Below the pieces are notes generated by a model that worked only from the letters and a program-made list of their open reading frames with translations, did not search any database and was not told the DNA's origin. Shown here piece by piece: positions 37,381-49,506 of a stretch of DNA of 64,000 nucleotides. Position 1 is the stretch's first letter. The number at the start of each line of letters is the position of its first letter. The stretch comes from Rhytidiadelphus loreus. Its lineage: Eukaryota; Streptophyta; Bryopsida; Hypnales; Hylocomiaceae. A program made the translations under genes and the position numbers. Location of the stretch: the NCBI GenBank assembly GCA_947034895.1, contig OX344763.1:68157093-68221092 (forward strand). The letters are read 5' to 3'.

Positions 37381-40160
37381 GCAAGTTGCAAATATTCATA
37401 AACTCAAGAATTCAAAGAAATACGCAATTGCTCATCACATTGAATGAACTTGTACGTGGAATGGATTATGGAATATGAACCATGCCTACTACTTTCATTC
37501 GCAAAAGTATATAAAGTCATTGAATTCCTATCAAGAAGAATGGGAAACATGAGGTGCAAGTTGCAAATATTCATAAACTCAAGAATTCAATGAAATACGC
37601 AATTGCTCATCACATTGAATGAACTTGTACGGGGAATGGAAATATGGAATTTGAACCATGCCTACTACTTTAATTCGCAAAAGTATATAAAGTCATTGAA
37701 TTCCTATCAAGAAGAATGAAAAACATGAGGTGCAAGTTGCAAATATTCATAAACTCAAGAATTCAAAGAAATACGCAATTGCTCAACACATTGAATGAAC
37801 TTGTACGTGGAATGGAAATATGGAATATGAACCATGCCTACTACTTTAATTCGCAAAAGTATATAAAGTCATTGAATGCCTATCAAGAAGAATGGGAAAC
37901 ATGTCGTGCAAGTTGCAAATATTCATAAACTCAAGAATTCAAAGAAATACGCAATTCCTGAGCACATTGAATGACGTTGTACGTGGAATGGATTATGGAA
38001 TTCCAACTACACCTAGGACTTTAATTCGCAAAAGTATATAAAGTCATTGAATTCCTATCAAGAAGAATGGGAAACATGTCGTGCAAGTTGCAAATATTCA
38101 TAATCTCACGAATTCAAAGAAATACGCAATTCCTTAGCACATTGAATGACGTTGTACGTGGAATGGATTATGGAATTCCAACTACACCTAGTACTTTAAT
38201 TCGCAAAAGTATATAAAGTCATTGAATCCCTATCAAGAAGAATGGGAAACATGAGGTGCAAGTTGCAAATATTCATAAACTCAAGAATTCAAAGAAATAC
38301 GCAATTGCTCATCACATTGAATGAACTTGTACGTGGAATGGAAATATGGAATTTGAACCATGCCTACTACTTTAATTCGCAAAAGTATATAAAGTCATTG
38401 AATTCCTATCAAGAAGAATGAAAAACATGAGGTGCAAGTTGCAAATATTCATAAACTCAAGAATTCAAAGAAATACGCAATTGCTCAACACATTGAATGA
38501 ACTTGTACATGGAATGGAATTATGGATTTTGATCCATGCTTAGTACTTTAATATGCAAAAGTATATAAAGTCATTAAATCCGTATCAAGAAGAATGGGAA
38601 ACATGTCGTGCAAGTTGCAAATATTCATAATCTCACGAATTCAAAGAAATACGCAATTCCTTAGCACATTGAATGACGTTGTACGTGGAATGGATTATGG
38701 AATTCCAACTACACCTAGTACTTTAATTCGCAAAAGTATATAAAGTCATTGAATCCCTATCAAGAAGAATGGGAAACATGAGGTGCAAGTTGCAAATATT
38801 CATAAACTCAAGAATTCAAAGAAATACGCAATTGCTCATCACATTGAATGAACTTGTACGTGGAATGGAAATATGGAATTTGAACCATGCCTACTACTTT
38901 AATTCGCAAAAGTGTATAAAGTCATTGAATTCCTATCAAGAAGAATGAAAAACATGAGGTGCAAGTTGCAAATATTCATAAACTCAAGAATTCAAAGAAA
39001 TACGCAATTGCTCAACACATTGAATGAACTTGTACATGGAATGGAATTATGGATTTTGATCCATGCTTACTACTTTAATGTGCAAAAGTATATAAAGTCA
39101 TTAAATCCGTATCAAGAAGAATGGGAAACATGTGGTGCAAGTTGCAAATATTCATAAACTCAAGAATTCAAAGAAATACGCAATTGCTCATCACATTGAA
39201 TGAACTTGTACGTGGAATGGATTATGGAATTTCAACTACACCTAGTACTATAATTCGTAAAAGTGTATAAAGTCATTGAATTCCTATCAAGAAGAATGGG
39301 AAACATGAGGTGCAAGTTGCAAATATTCATAAACTCAAGAATTCAATGAAATACGCAATTGCTCATCACATTGAATGAACTTGTACGTGGAATGGAAATA
39401 TGGAATATGAACCATGCCTACTACTTTAATTCGCAAAAGTATATAAAGTCATTGAATTCCTATCAAGAAGAATGGGAAACATGAGGTGCAAGTTGCAAAT
39501 ATTCATAAACTCAAGAAGTCAATGAAATACGCAATTGCTCATCACATTGAATGAACTTGTACGTGGAATGGAAATATGGAATATGAACCATGCCTACTAC
39601 TTTAATTCGCAAAAGTATATATAAAGTCATTGAATTCCTATCAAGAAGAATGGGAAACATGAGGTGCAAGTTGCAAATATTCATAAACTCAAGAATTCAA
39701 AGAAATACGCAATTCCTTAGCACATTGAATGACGTTGTACGTGGAATGGATTATGGAATTCCAACTACACCTAGTACTTTAATTCGCAAAAGTATATAAA
39801 GTCATTGAATCCCTCACAAGAAGAATGGGAAACATGTCGTGCAAGTTGCAAATATTCATAAACTCAAGAATTCAAAGAAATACGCAATTGCTCATCACAT
39901 TGAATGAACTTGTACGTGGAATGGATTATGGAATTTCAACTACACCTAGTACTATAATTCGCAAAAGTGTATAAAGTCATTGAATTCCTATCAAGAAGAA
40001 TGGGAAACATGAGGTGCAAGTTGCAAATATTCATAAACTCAAGAATTCAATGAAATACGCAATTGCTCATCACATTGAATGAACTTGTACGGGGAATGGA
40101 AATATGGAATTTGAACCATGCCTACTACTTTAATTCGCAAAAGTATATAAAGTCATTGAA
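37381..40160 (+). repeat. 2460-bp tandem duplication, copy 2 plus start of a third
   Basis: 37381-39840 matches 34921-37380 at offset 2460. A third partial copy runs from 39841 to about 40160, where GAATCCC...TGTCG replaces GAATTCC...GAATGAAAAAC. By eye the clear differences between copies 1 and 2 are a single A-to-G (about 36453/38913) and one recombined monomer at 37402-37576. The near identity marks this as one of the youngest events in the window. Confidence 0.92.
37402..37576 (+). repeat. Recombinant B/A monomer
   Basis: The left side is class B (GGATTATGG) and the right side class A (ATATGAACCATGCCTACTAC, with a private TTTCATTCGC, then GTATATAAAG). Both counterparts, 34942-35116 and 39862-40036, are ordinary B1. 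Since the flanks belong to the 2460-bp duplication, the change came after that duplication, by conversion or crossover inside the monomer. Confidence 0.88.
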
Positions 40161-42318
40161 TCCCTATCAAGAAGAATGGGAAACATGTCGTGCAAGTTGC
40201 AAATATTCATAAACTCAAGAATTCAAAGAAATACGCAATTGCTCATCACATTGAATGAACTTGTACGAGGAATGGATTATGGAATTTCAACTACACCTAG
40301 TACTATAATTCGCAAAAGTGTATAAAGTCATTGAATTCCTATCAAGAAGAATGGGAAACATGAGGTGCAAGTTGCAAATATTCATAAACTCAAGAATTCA
40401 AAGAAATACGCAATTGCTCAACACATTGAATGAACTTGTACGTGGAATGGAAATATGGAATATGAACCATGCCTACTACTTTAATTCGCAAAAGTATATA
40501 AAGTCATTGAATGCCTATCAAGAAGAATGGGAAACATGTCGTGCAAGTTGCAAATATTCATAAACTCAAGAATTCAAAGAAATACGCAATTCCTGAGCAC
40601 ATTGAATGACGTTGTACGTGGAATGGATTATGGAATTCCAACTACACCTAGGACTTTAATTCGCAAAAGTATATAAAGTCATTGAATTCCTATCAAGAAG
40701 AATGGGAAACATGTCGTGCAAGTTGCAAATATTCATAATCTCACGAATTCAAAGAAATACGCAATTCCTTAGCACATTGAATGACGTTGTACGTGGAATG
40801 GATTATGGAATTCCAACTACACCTAGTACTTTAATTCGCAAAAGTATATAAAGTCATTGAATCCCTATCAAGAAGAATGGGAAACATGAGGTGCAAGTTG
40901 CAAATATTCATAAACTCAAGAATTCAATGAAATACGCAATTGCTCATCACATTGAATGAACTTGTACGTGGAATGGAAATATGGAATTTGAACCATGCCT
41001 ACTACTTTAATTCGCAAAAGTATATAAAGTCATTGAATTCCTATCAAGAAGAATGAAAAACATGAGGTGCAAGTTGCAAATATTCATAAACTCAAGAATT
41101 CAAAGAAATACGCAATTGCTCAACACATTGAATGAACTTGTACATGGAATGGAAATATGGAATATGAACCATGCCTACTACTTTAATTCGCAAAAGTATA
41201 TAAAGTCATTGAATGCCTATCAAGAAGAATGGGAAACATGTCGTGCAAGTTGCAAATATTCATAAACTCAAGAATTCAAAGAAATACGCAATTCCTGAGC
41301 ACATTGAATGACGTTGTACGTGGAATGGATTATGGAATTCCAACTACACCTAGGACTTTAATTCGCAAAAGTATATAAAGTCATTGAATTCCTATCAAGA
41401 AGAATGGGAAACATGTCGTGCAAGTTGCAAATATTCATAATCTCACGAATTCAAAGAAATACGCAATTCCTTAGCACATTGAATGACGTTGTACGTGGAA
41501 TGGATTATGGAATTCCAACTACACCTAGTACTTTAATTCGCAAAAGTATATAAAGTCATTGAATCCCTATCAAGAAGAATGGGAAACATGAGGTGCAAGT
41601 TGCAAATATTCATAAACTCAAGAATTCAAAGAAATACGCAATTGCTCATCACATTGAATGAACTTGTACGTGGAATGGAAATATGGAATTTGAACCATGC
41701 CTACTACTTTAATTCGCAAAAGTATATAAAGTCATTGAATTCCTATCAAGAAGAATGAAAAACATGAGGTGCAAGTTGCAAATATTCATAAACTCAAGAA
41801 TTCAAAGAAATACGCAATTGCTCAACACATTGAATGAACTTGTACATGGAATGGAAATATGGAATATGAACCATGCCTACTACTTTAATTCGCAAAAGTA
41901 TATAAAGTCATTGAATGCCTATCAAGAAGAATGGGAAACATGTCGTGCAAGTTGCAAATATTCATAAACTCAAGAATTCAAAGAAATACGCAATTGCTCA
42001 TCACATTGAATGAACTTGTACGTGGAATGGATTATGGAATTTCAACTACACCTAGTACTATAATTCGTAAAAGTGTATAAAGTCATTGAATTCCTATCAA
42101 GAAGAATGGGAAACATGAGGTGCAAGTTGCAAATATTCATAAACTCAAGAATTCAATGAAATACGCAATTGCTCATCACATTGAATGAACTTGTACGGGG
42201 AATGGAAATATGGAATTTGAACCATGCCTACTACTTTAATTCGCAAAAGTATATAAAGTCATTGAATTCCTATCAAGAAGAATGAAAAACATGAGGTGCA
42301 AGTTGCAAATATTCATAA
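40161..42318 (+). repeat. HOR segment with B1(CGAGG) and two A3/A2 chimeras
   Basis: The end of A1 and a B1 with GTACGAGG (about 40264) lead to A2 at 40388. Then come B2-AvrII, B2-CTCACG, wt, chimera (41090-41265), B2-AvrII, B2-CTCACG, wt, chimera (41792-41967), B1, A1. The four-monomer run B2-AvrII to chimera is thus doubled at an offset of 702 bp (40564 and 41266 on). Confidence 0.85.
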
Positions 42319-44772
42319 ACTCAAGAATTCAAAGAAATACGCAATTGCTCAACACATTGAATGACGTTGTACGTGGAATGGAAATATGGAATATGAACCA
42401 TGCCTACTACTTTAATTCGCAAAAGTATATAAAGTCATTGAATGCCTATCAAGAAGAATGGGAAACATGTCGTGCAAGTTGCAAATATTCATAAACTCAA
42501 GAATTCAAAGAAATACGCAATTCCTGAGCACATTGAATGACGTTGTACGTGGAATGGATTATGGAATTCCAACTACACCTAGTACTTTAATTCGCAAAAG
42601 TATATAAAGTCATTGAATCCCTAACAAGAAGAATGGGAAACATGTCGTGCAAGTTGCAAATATTCATAAACTCAAGAATTCAAAGAAATACGCAATTGCT
42701 CATCACATTGAATGAACTTGTACGTGGAATGGATTATGGAATTTCAACTACACCTAGTACTATAATTCGCAAAAGTGTATAAAGTCATTGAATTCCTATC
42801 AAGAAGAATGGGAAACATGAGGTGCAAGTTGCAAATATTCATAAACTCAAGAATTCAATGAAATACGCAATTGCTCATCACATTGAATGAACTTGTACGG
42901 GGAATGGAAATATGGAATTTGAACCATGCCTACTACTTTAATTCGCAAAAGTATATAAAGTCATTGAATCCCTATCAAGAAGAATGGGAAACATGTCGTG
43001 CAAGTTGCAAATATTCATAAACTCAAGAATTCAAAGAAATACGCAATTGCTCATCACATTGAATGAACTTGTACGAGGAATGGATTATGGAATTTCAACT
43101 ACACCTAGTACTATAATTCGCAAAAGTGTATAAAGTCATTGAATTCCTATCAAGAAGAATGGGAAACATGAGGTGCAAGTTGCAAATATTCATAAACTCA
43201 AGAATTCAATGAAATACGCAATTGCTCAACACATTGAATGAACTTGTACGTGGAATGGAAATATGGAATATGAACCATGCCTACTACTTTAATTCGCAAA
43301 AGTATATAAAGTCATTGAATGCCTATCAAGAAGAATGGGAAACATGTCGTGCAAGTTGCAAATATTCATAAACTCAAGAATTCAAAGAAATACGCAATTC
43401 CTTAGCACATTGAATGACGTTGTACGTGGAATGGATTATGGAATTCCAACTACACCTAGGACTTTAATTCACAAAAGTATATAAAGTCATTGAATTCCTA
43501 TCAAGAAGAATGGGAAACATGTCGTGCAAGTTGCAAATATTCATAATCTCACGAATTCAAAGAAATACGCAATTCCTTAGTACATTGAATGACGTTGTAC
43601 GTGGAATGGATTATGGAATTCCAACTACACCTAGTACTTTAATTCGCAAAAGTATATAAAGTCATTGAATTCCTATCAAGAAGAATGGGAAACATGAGGT
43701 GCAAGTTGCAAATATTCATAAACTCAAGAATTCAAAGAAATACGCAATTCCTTAGCACATTGAATGACGTTGTACGTGGAATGGATTATGGAATTCCAAC
43801 TACACCTAGTACTTTCATTCGCAAAAGTATATAAAGTCATTGAATCCCTAACAAGAAGAATGGGAAACATGTCGTGCAAGTTGCAAATATTCATAAACTC
43901 AAGAATTCAAAGAAATACGCAATTCCTGAGCACATTGAATGACGTTGTACGTGGAATGGATTATGGAATTCCAACTACACCTAGGACTTTAATTCGCAAA
44001 AGTATATAAAGTCATTGAATTCCTATCAAGAAGAATGGGAAACATGTCGTGCAAGTTGCAAATATTCATAATCTCACGAATTCAAAGAAATACGCAATTC
44101 CTTAGCACATTGAATGACGTTGTACGTGGAATGGATTATGGAATTCCAACTACACCTAGTACTTTAATTCGCAAAAGTATATAAAGTCATTGAATCCCTA
44201 TCAAGAAGAATGGGAAACATGAGGTGCAAGTTGCAAATATTCATAAACTCAAGAATTCAAAGAAATACGCAATTGCTCATCACATTGAATGAACTTGTAC
44301 GTGGAATGGAAATATGGAATATGAACCATGCCTACTACTTTAATTCGCAAAAGTATATAAGGTCATTGAATCCCTATCAAGAAGAATGGGAAACATGTCG
44401 TGCAAGTTGCAAATATTCATAAACTCAAGAATTCAAAGAAATACGCAATTCCTGAGCACATTGAATGACGTTGTACGTGGAATGGATTATGGAATTCCAA
44501 CTACACCTAGGACTTTAATTCGCAAAAGTATATAAAGTCATTGAATCCCTAACAAGAAGAATGGGAAACATGTCGTGCAAGTTGCAAATATTCATAAACT
44601 CAAGAATTCAAAGAAATACGCAATTCCTGAGCACATTGAATGACGTTGTACGTGGAATGGATTATGGAATTCCAACTACACCTAGGACTTTAATTCGCAA
44701 AAGTATATAAAGTCATTGAATCCCTATCAAGAAGAATGGGAAACATGAGGTGCAAGTTGCAAATATTCATAA
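42319..44772 (+). repeat. HOR segment entering the B2-rich zone
   Basis: It opens with an A2 whose left part has GAATGACG like B2. Then come B2(TTCCTGAG, CCCTAAC), B1, A1, B1(GTACGAGG), A2-like, and five B2 monomers in a row (AvrII with TTCACAAAAG, CTCACG with TTAGTACATTG, B2 with TTTCATTCGC, AvrII, CTCACG). The rest is A(ATAAGGTC), B2-AvrII(CCCTAAC) and B2-AvrII(CCC). The part from about 42640 to 43560 matches 51232-52152 at offset 8592. Confidence 0.85.
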
Positions 44773-47700
44773 ACTCAAGAATTCAAAGAAATACGCAATT
44801 GCTCAACACATTGAATGAACTTGTACGTGGAATGGAAATATGGAATATGAACCATGCCTACTACTTTAATTCGCAAAAGTATATAAAGTCATTGAATGCC
44901 TATCAAGAAGAATGGGAAACATGTCGTGCAAGTTGCAAATATTCATAAACTCAAGAATTCAAAGAAATACGCAATTCCTGAGCACATTGAATGACGTTGT
45001 ACGTGGAATGGATTATGGAATTCCAACTACACCTAGGACTTTAATTCGCAAAAGTATATAAAGTCATTGAATTCCTATCAAGAAGAATGGGAAACATGTC
45101 GTGCAAGTTGCAAATATTCATAATCTCACGAATTCAAAGAAATACGCAATTCCTTAGCACATTGAATGACGTTGTACGTGGAATGGATTATGGAATTCCA
45201 ACTACACCTAGTACTTTAATTCGCAAAAGTATATAAAGTCATTGAATCCCTATCAAGAAGAATGAGAAACATGAGGTGCAAGTTGCAAATATTCATAAAC
45301 TCAAGAATTCAAAGAAATACGCAATTGCTCATCACATTGAATGAACTTGTACGTGGAATGGAAATATGGAATTTGAACCATGCCTACTACTTTAATTCGC
45401 AAAAGTATATAAAGTCATTGAATTCCTATCAAGATGAATGAAAAACATGAGGTGCAAGTTGCAAATATTCATAAACTCAAGAATTCAAAGAAATACGCAA
45501 TTGCTCAACACATTGAATGAACTTGTACATGGAATGGAATTATGGATTTTGATCCATGCTTACTACTTTAATATGCAAAAGTATATAAAGTCATTAAATC
45601 CGTATCAAGAAGAATGGGAAACATGTGGTGCAAGTTGCAAATATTCATAAACTCAAGAATTCAAAGAAATACGCAATTGCTCATCACATTGAATGAACTT
45701 GTACGTGGAATGGATTATGGAATTTCAACTACACCTAGTACTATAATTCGTAAAAGTGTATAAAGTCATTGAATTCCTATCAAGAAGAATGGGAAACATG
45801 AGGTGCAAGTTGCAAATATTCATAAACTCAAGAATTCAATGAAATACGCAATTGCTCATCACATTGAATGAACTTGTACGTGGAATGGAAATATGGAATA
45901 TGAACCATGCCTACTACTTTAATTCGCAAAAGTATATAAAGTCATTGAATTCCTATCAAGAAGAATGGGAAACATGAGGTGCAAGTTGCAAATATTCATA
46001 AACTCAAGAAGTCAATGAAATACGCAATTGCTCATCACATTGAATGAACTTGTACGTGGAATGGAAATATGGAATATGAACCATGCCTACTACTTTAATT
46101 CGCTAAAGTATATAAAGTCATTGAATTCCTATCAAGAAGAATGAAAAACATGAGGTGCAAGTTGCAAATATTCATAAACTCAAGAATTCAAAGAAATACG
46201 CAATTCCTTAGCACATTGAATGACGTTGTACGTGGAATGGATTATGGAATTCCAACTACACCTAGTACTTTAATTCGCAAAAGTATATAAAGTCATTGAA
46301 TCCCTAACAAGAAGAATGGGAAACATGTCGTGCAAGTTGCAAATATTCATAAACTCAAGAATTCAAAGAAATACGCAATTCCTTAGCACATTGAATGACG
46401 TTGTACGTGGAATGGATTATGGAATTCCAACTACACCTAGTACTTTAATTCGCAAAAGTATATAAAGTCATTGAATCCCTAACAAGAAGAATGGGAAACA
46501 TGTCGTGCAAGTTGCAAATATTCATAAACTCAAGAATTCAAAGAAATACGCAATTGCTCATCACATTGAATGAACTTGTACGTGGAATGGATTATGGAAT
46601 TTCAACTACACCTAGTACTATAATTCGCAAAAGTGTATAAAGTCATTGAATTCCTATCAAGAAGAATGGGAAACATGAGGTGCAAGTTGCAAATATTCAT
46701 AAATTCAAGAATTCAAAGAAATACGCAATTGCTCATCACATTGAATGAACTTGTACGTGGAATGGAAATATGGAATATGAACCATGCCTACTACTTTAAT
46801 TCGCAAAAGTATATAAAGTCATTGAATTCCTATCAAGAAGAATGAAAAACATGAGGTGCAAGTTGCAAATATTCATAAACTCAAGAATTCAAAGAAATAC
46901 GCAATTCCTTAGCACATTGAATGACGTTGTACGTGGAATGGATTATGGAATTCCAACTACACCTAGGACTTTAATTCGCAAAAGTATATAAAGTCATTGA
47001 ATTCCTATCAAGAAGAATGGGAAACATGTCGTGCAAGTTGCAAATATTCATAATCTCACGAATTCAAAGAAATACGCAATTCCTTAGTACATTGAATGAC
47101 GTTGTACGTGGAATGGATTATGGAATTCCAACTACACCTAGGACTTTAATTCGCAAAAGTATATAAAGTCATTGAATTCCTATCAAGAAGAATGGGAAAC
47201 ATGAGGTGCAAGTTGCAAATATTCATAAACTCAAGAATTCAAAGAAATACGCAATTCCTTAGCACATTGAATGACGTTGTACGTGGAATGGATTATGGAA
47301 TTCCAACTACACCTAGTACTTTAATTCGCAAAAGTATATAAAGTCATTGAATCCCTAACAAGAAGAATGGGAAACATGTCGTGCAAGTTGCAAATATTCA
47401 TAAACTCAAGAATTCAAAGAAATACGCAATTGCTCAACACATTGAATGAACTTGTACGTGGAATGGATTATGGAATTCCAACTACACCTAGGACTTTAAT
47501 TCGCAAAAGTATATAAAGTCATTGAATTCCTATCAAGAAGAATGGGAAACATGTCGTGCAAGTTGCAAATATTCATAAACTCAAGAATTCAAAGAAATAC
47601 GCAATTCCTTAGCACATTGAATGACGTTGTACGTGGAATGGATTATGGAATTCCAACTACACCTAGGACTTTAATTCGCAAAAGTATATAAAGTCATTGA

Positions 47701-48103
47701 ATCCCTAACAAGAAGAATGGGAAACATGTCGTGCAAGTTGCAAATATTCATAAACTCAAGAATTCAAAGAAATACGCAATTCCTGAGCACATTGAATGAC
47801 GTTGTACGTGGAATGGATTATGGAATTCCAACTACACCTAGGACTTTAATTCGCAAAAGTATATAAAGTCATTGAATTCCTATCAAGAAGAATGGGAAAC
47901 ATGTCGTGCAAGTTGCAAATATTCATAATCTCACGAATTCAAAGAAATACGCAATTCCTTAGCACATTGAATGACGTTGTACGTGGAATGGATTATGGAA
48001 TTCCAACTACACCTAGTACTTTAATTCGCAAAAGTATATAAAGTCATTGAATCCCTATCAAGAAGAATGGGAAACATGAGGTGCAAGTTGCAAATATTCA
48101 TAA
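44773..48103 (+). repeat. 19-monomer segment, B2-rich
   Basis: It starts with the common order A2, B2-AvrII, B2-CTCACG(GAATGAGAAAC), wt(AAGATGAATG), A3, B1, A, A(AAGAAGTC, CGCTAAAG), B2(CCCTAAC), a second B2(CCCTAAC), B1, A. Then follows an unbroken run of seven B monomers, from about 46.88 kb to 48.10 kb, most of them the AvrII form. About 44.73-46.69 kb repeats at 49.46-51.42 kb (offset 4734). Confidence 0.86.
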
Positions 48104-49506
48104 ACTCAAGAATTCAAAGAAATACGCAATTGCTCAACACATTGAATGAACTTGTACGTGGAATGGAAATATGGAATATGAACCATGCCTACTACTTTAA
48201 TTCGCAAAAGTATATAAAGTCATTGAATGCCTATCAAGAAGAATGGGAAACATGTCGTGCAAGTTGCAAATATTCATAAACTCAAGAATTCAAAGAAATA
48301 CGCAATTCCTGAGCACATTGAATGACGTTGTACGTGGAATGGATTATGGAATTCCAACTACACCTAGGACTTTAATTCGCAAAAGTATATAAAGTCATTG
48401 AATTCCTATCAAGACGAATGGGAAACATGTCGTGCAAGTTGCAAATATTCATAATCTCACGAATTCAAAGAAATACGCAATTCCTTAGCACATTGAATGA
48501 CGTTGTACGTGGAATGGATTATGGAATTCCAACTACACCTAGTACTTCAATTCGCAAAAGTATATAAAGTCATTGAATCCCTATCAAGAAGAATGGGAAA
48601 CATGAGGTGCAAGTTGCAAATATTCATAAACTCAAGAATTCAAAGAAATACGCAATTGCTCATCACATTGAATGAACTTGTACGTGGAATGGAAATATGG
48701 AATTTGAACCATGCCTACTACTTTAATTCGCAAAAGTATATAAAGTCATTGAATTCCTATCAAGATGAATGAAAAACATGAGGTGCAAGTTGCAAATATT
48801 CATAAACTCAAGAATTCAAAGAAATACGCAATTGCTCAACACATTGAATGAACTTGTACATGGAATGGAATTATGGATTTTGATCCATGCTTACTACTTT
48901 AATATGCAAAAGTATATAAAGTCATTAAATCCGTATCAAGAAGAATGGGAAACATGTGGTGCAAGTTGCAAATATTCATAAACTCAAGAATTCAAAGAAA
49001 TACGCAATTCCTGAGCACATTGAATGACGTTGTACGTGGAATGGATTATGGAATTCCAACTACACCTAGGACTTTAATTCGCAAAAGTATATAAAGTCAT
49101 TGAATCCCTAACAAGAAGAATGGGAAACATGTCGTGCAAGTTGCAAATATTCATAAACTCAAGAATTCAATGAAATACGCAATTCCTGAGCACATTGAAT
49201 GACGTTGTACGTGGAATGGATTATGGAATTCCAACTACACCTAGGACTTTAATTCGCAAAAGTATATAAAGTCATTGAATTCCTATCAAGAAGAATGGGA
49301 AACATGTCGTGCAAGTTGCAAATATTCATAATCTCACGAATTCAAAGAAATACGCAATTCCTTAGCACATTGAATGACGTTGTACGTGGAATGGATTATG
49401 GAATTTCAACTACACCTAGTACTATAATTCGTAAAAGTGTATAAAGTCATTGAATTCCTATCAAGAAGAATGGGAAACATGAGGTGCAAGTTGCAAATAT
49501 TCATAA
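48104..49506 (+). repeat. 8-monomer unit (1403 bp) in the B2-rich zone
   Basis: The order is A2, B2-AvrII(AAGACGAATG), B2-CTCACG(TACTTCAATTCG), wt(AAGATGAATG), A3, B2-AvrII(CCCTAAC), B2-AvrII starting CAATGAAAT, then a CTCACG monomer with B2 left and B1 right side. The first five slots duplicate 44773-45650 at offset 3331. AAGATGAATG occurs near 45432, 48763 and 50166, in three copies of the same slot. Confidence 0.85.
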
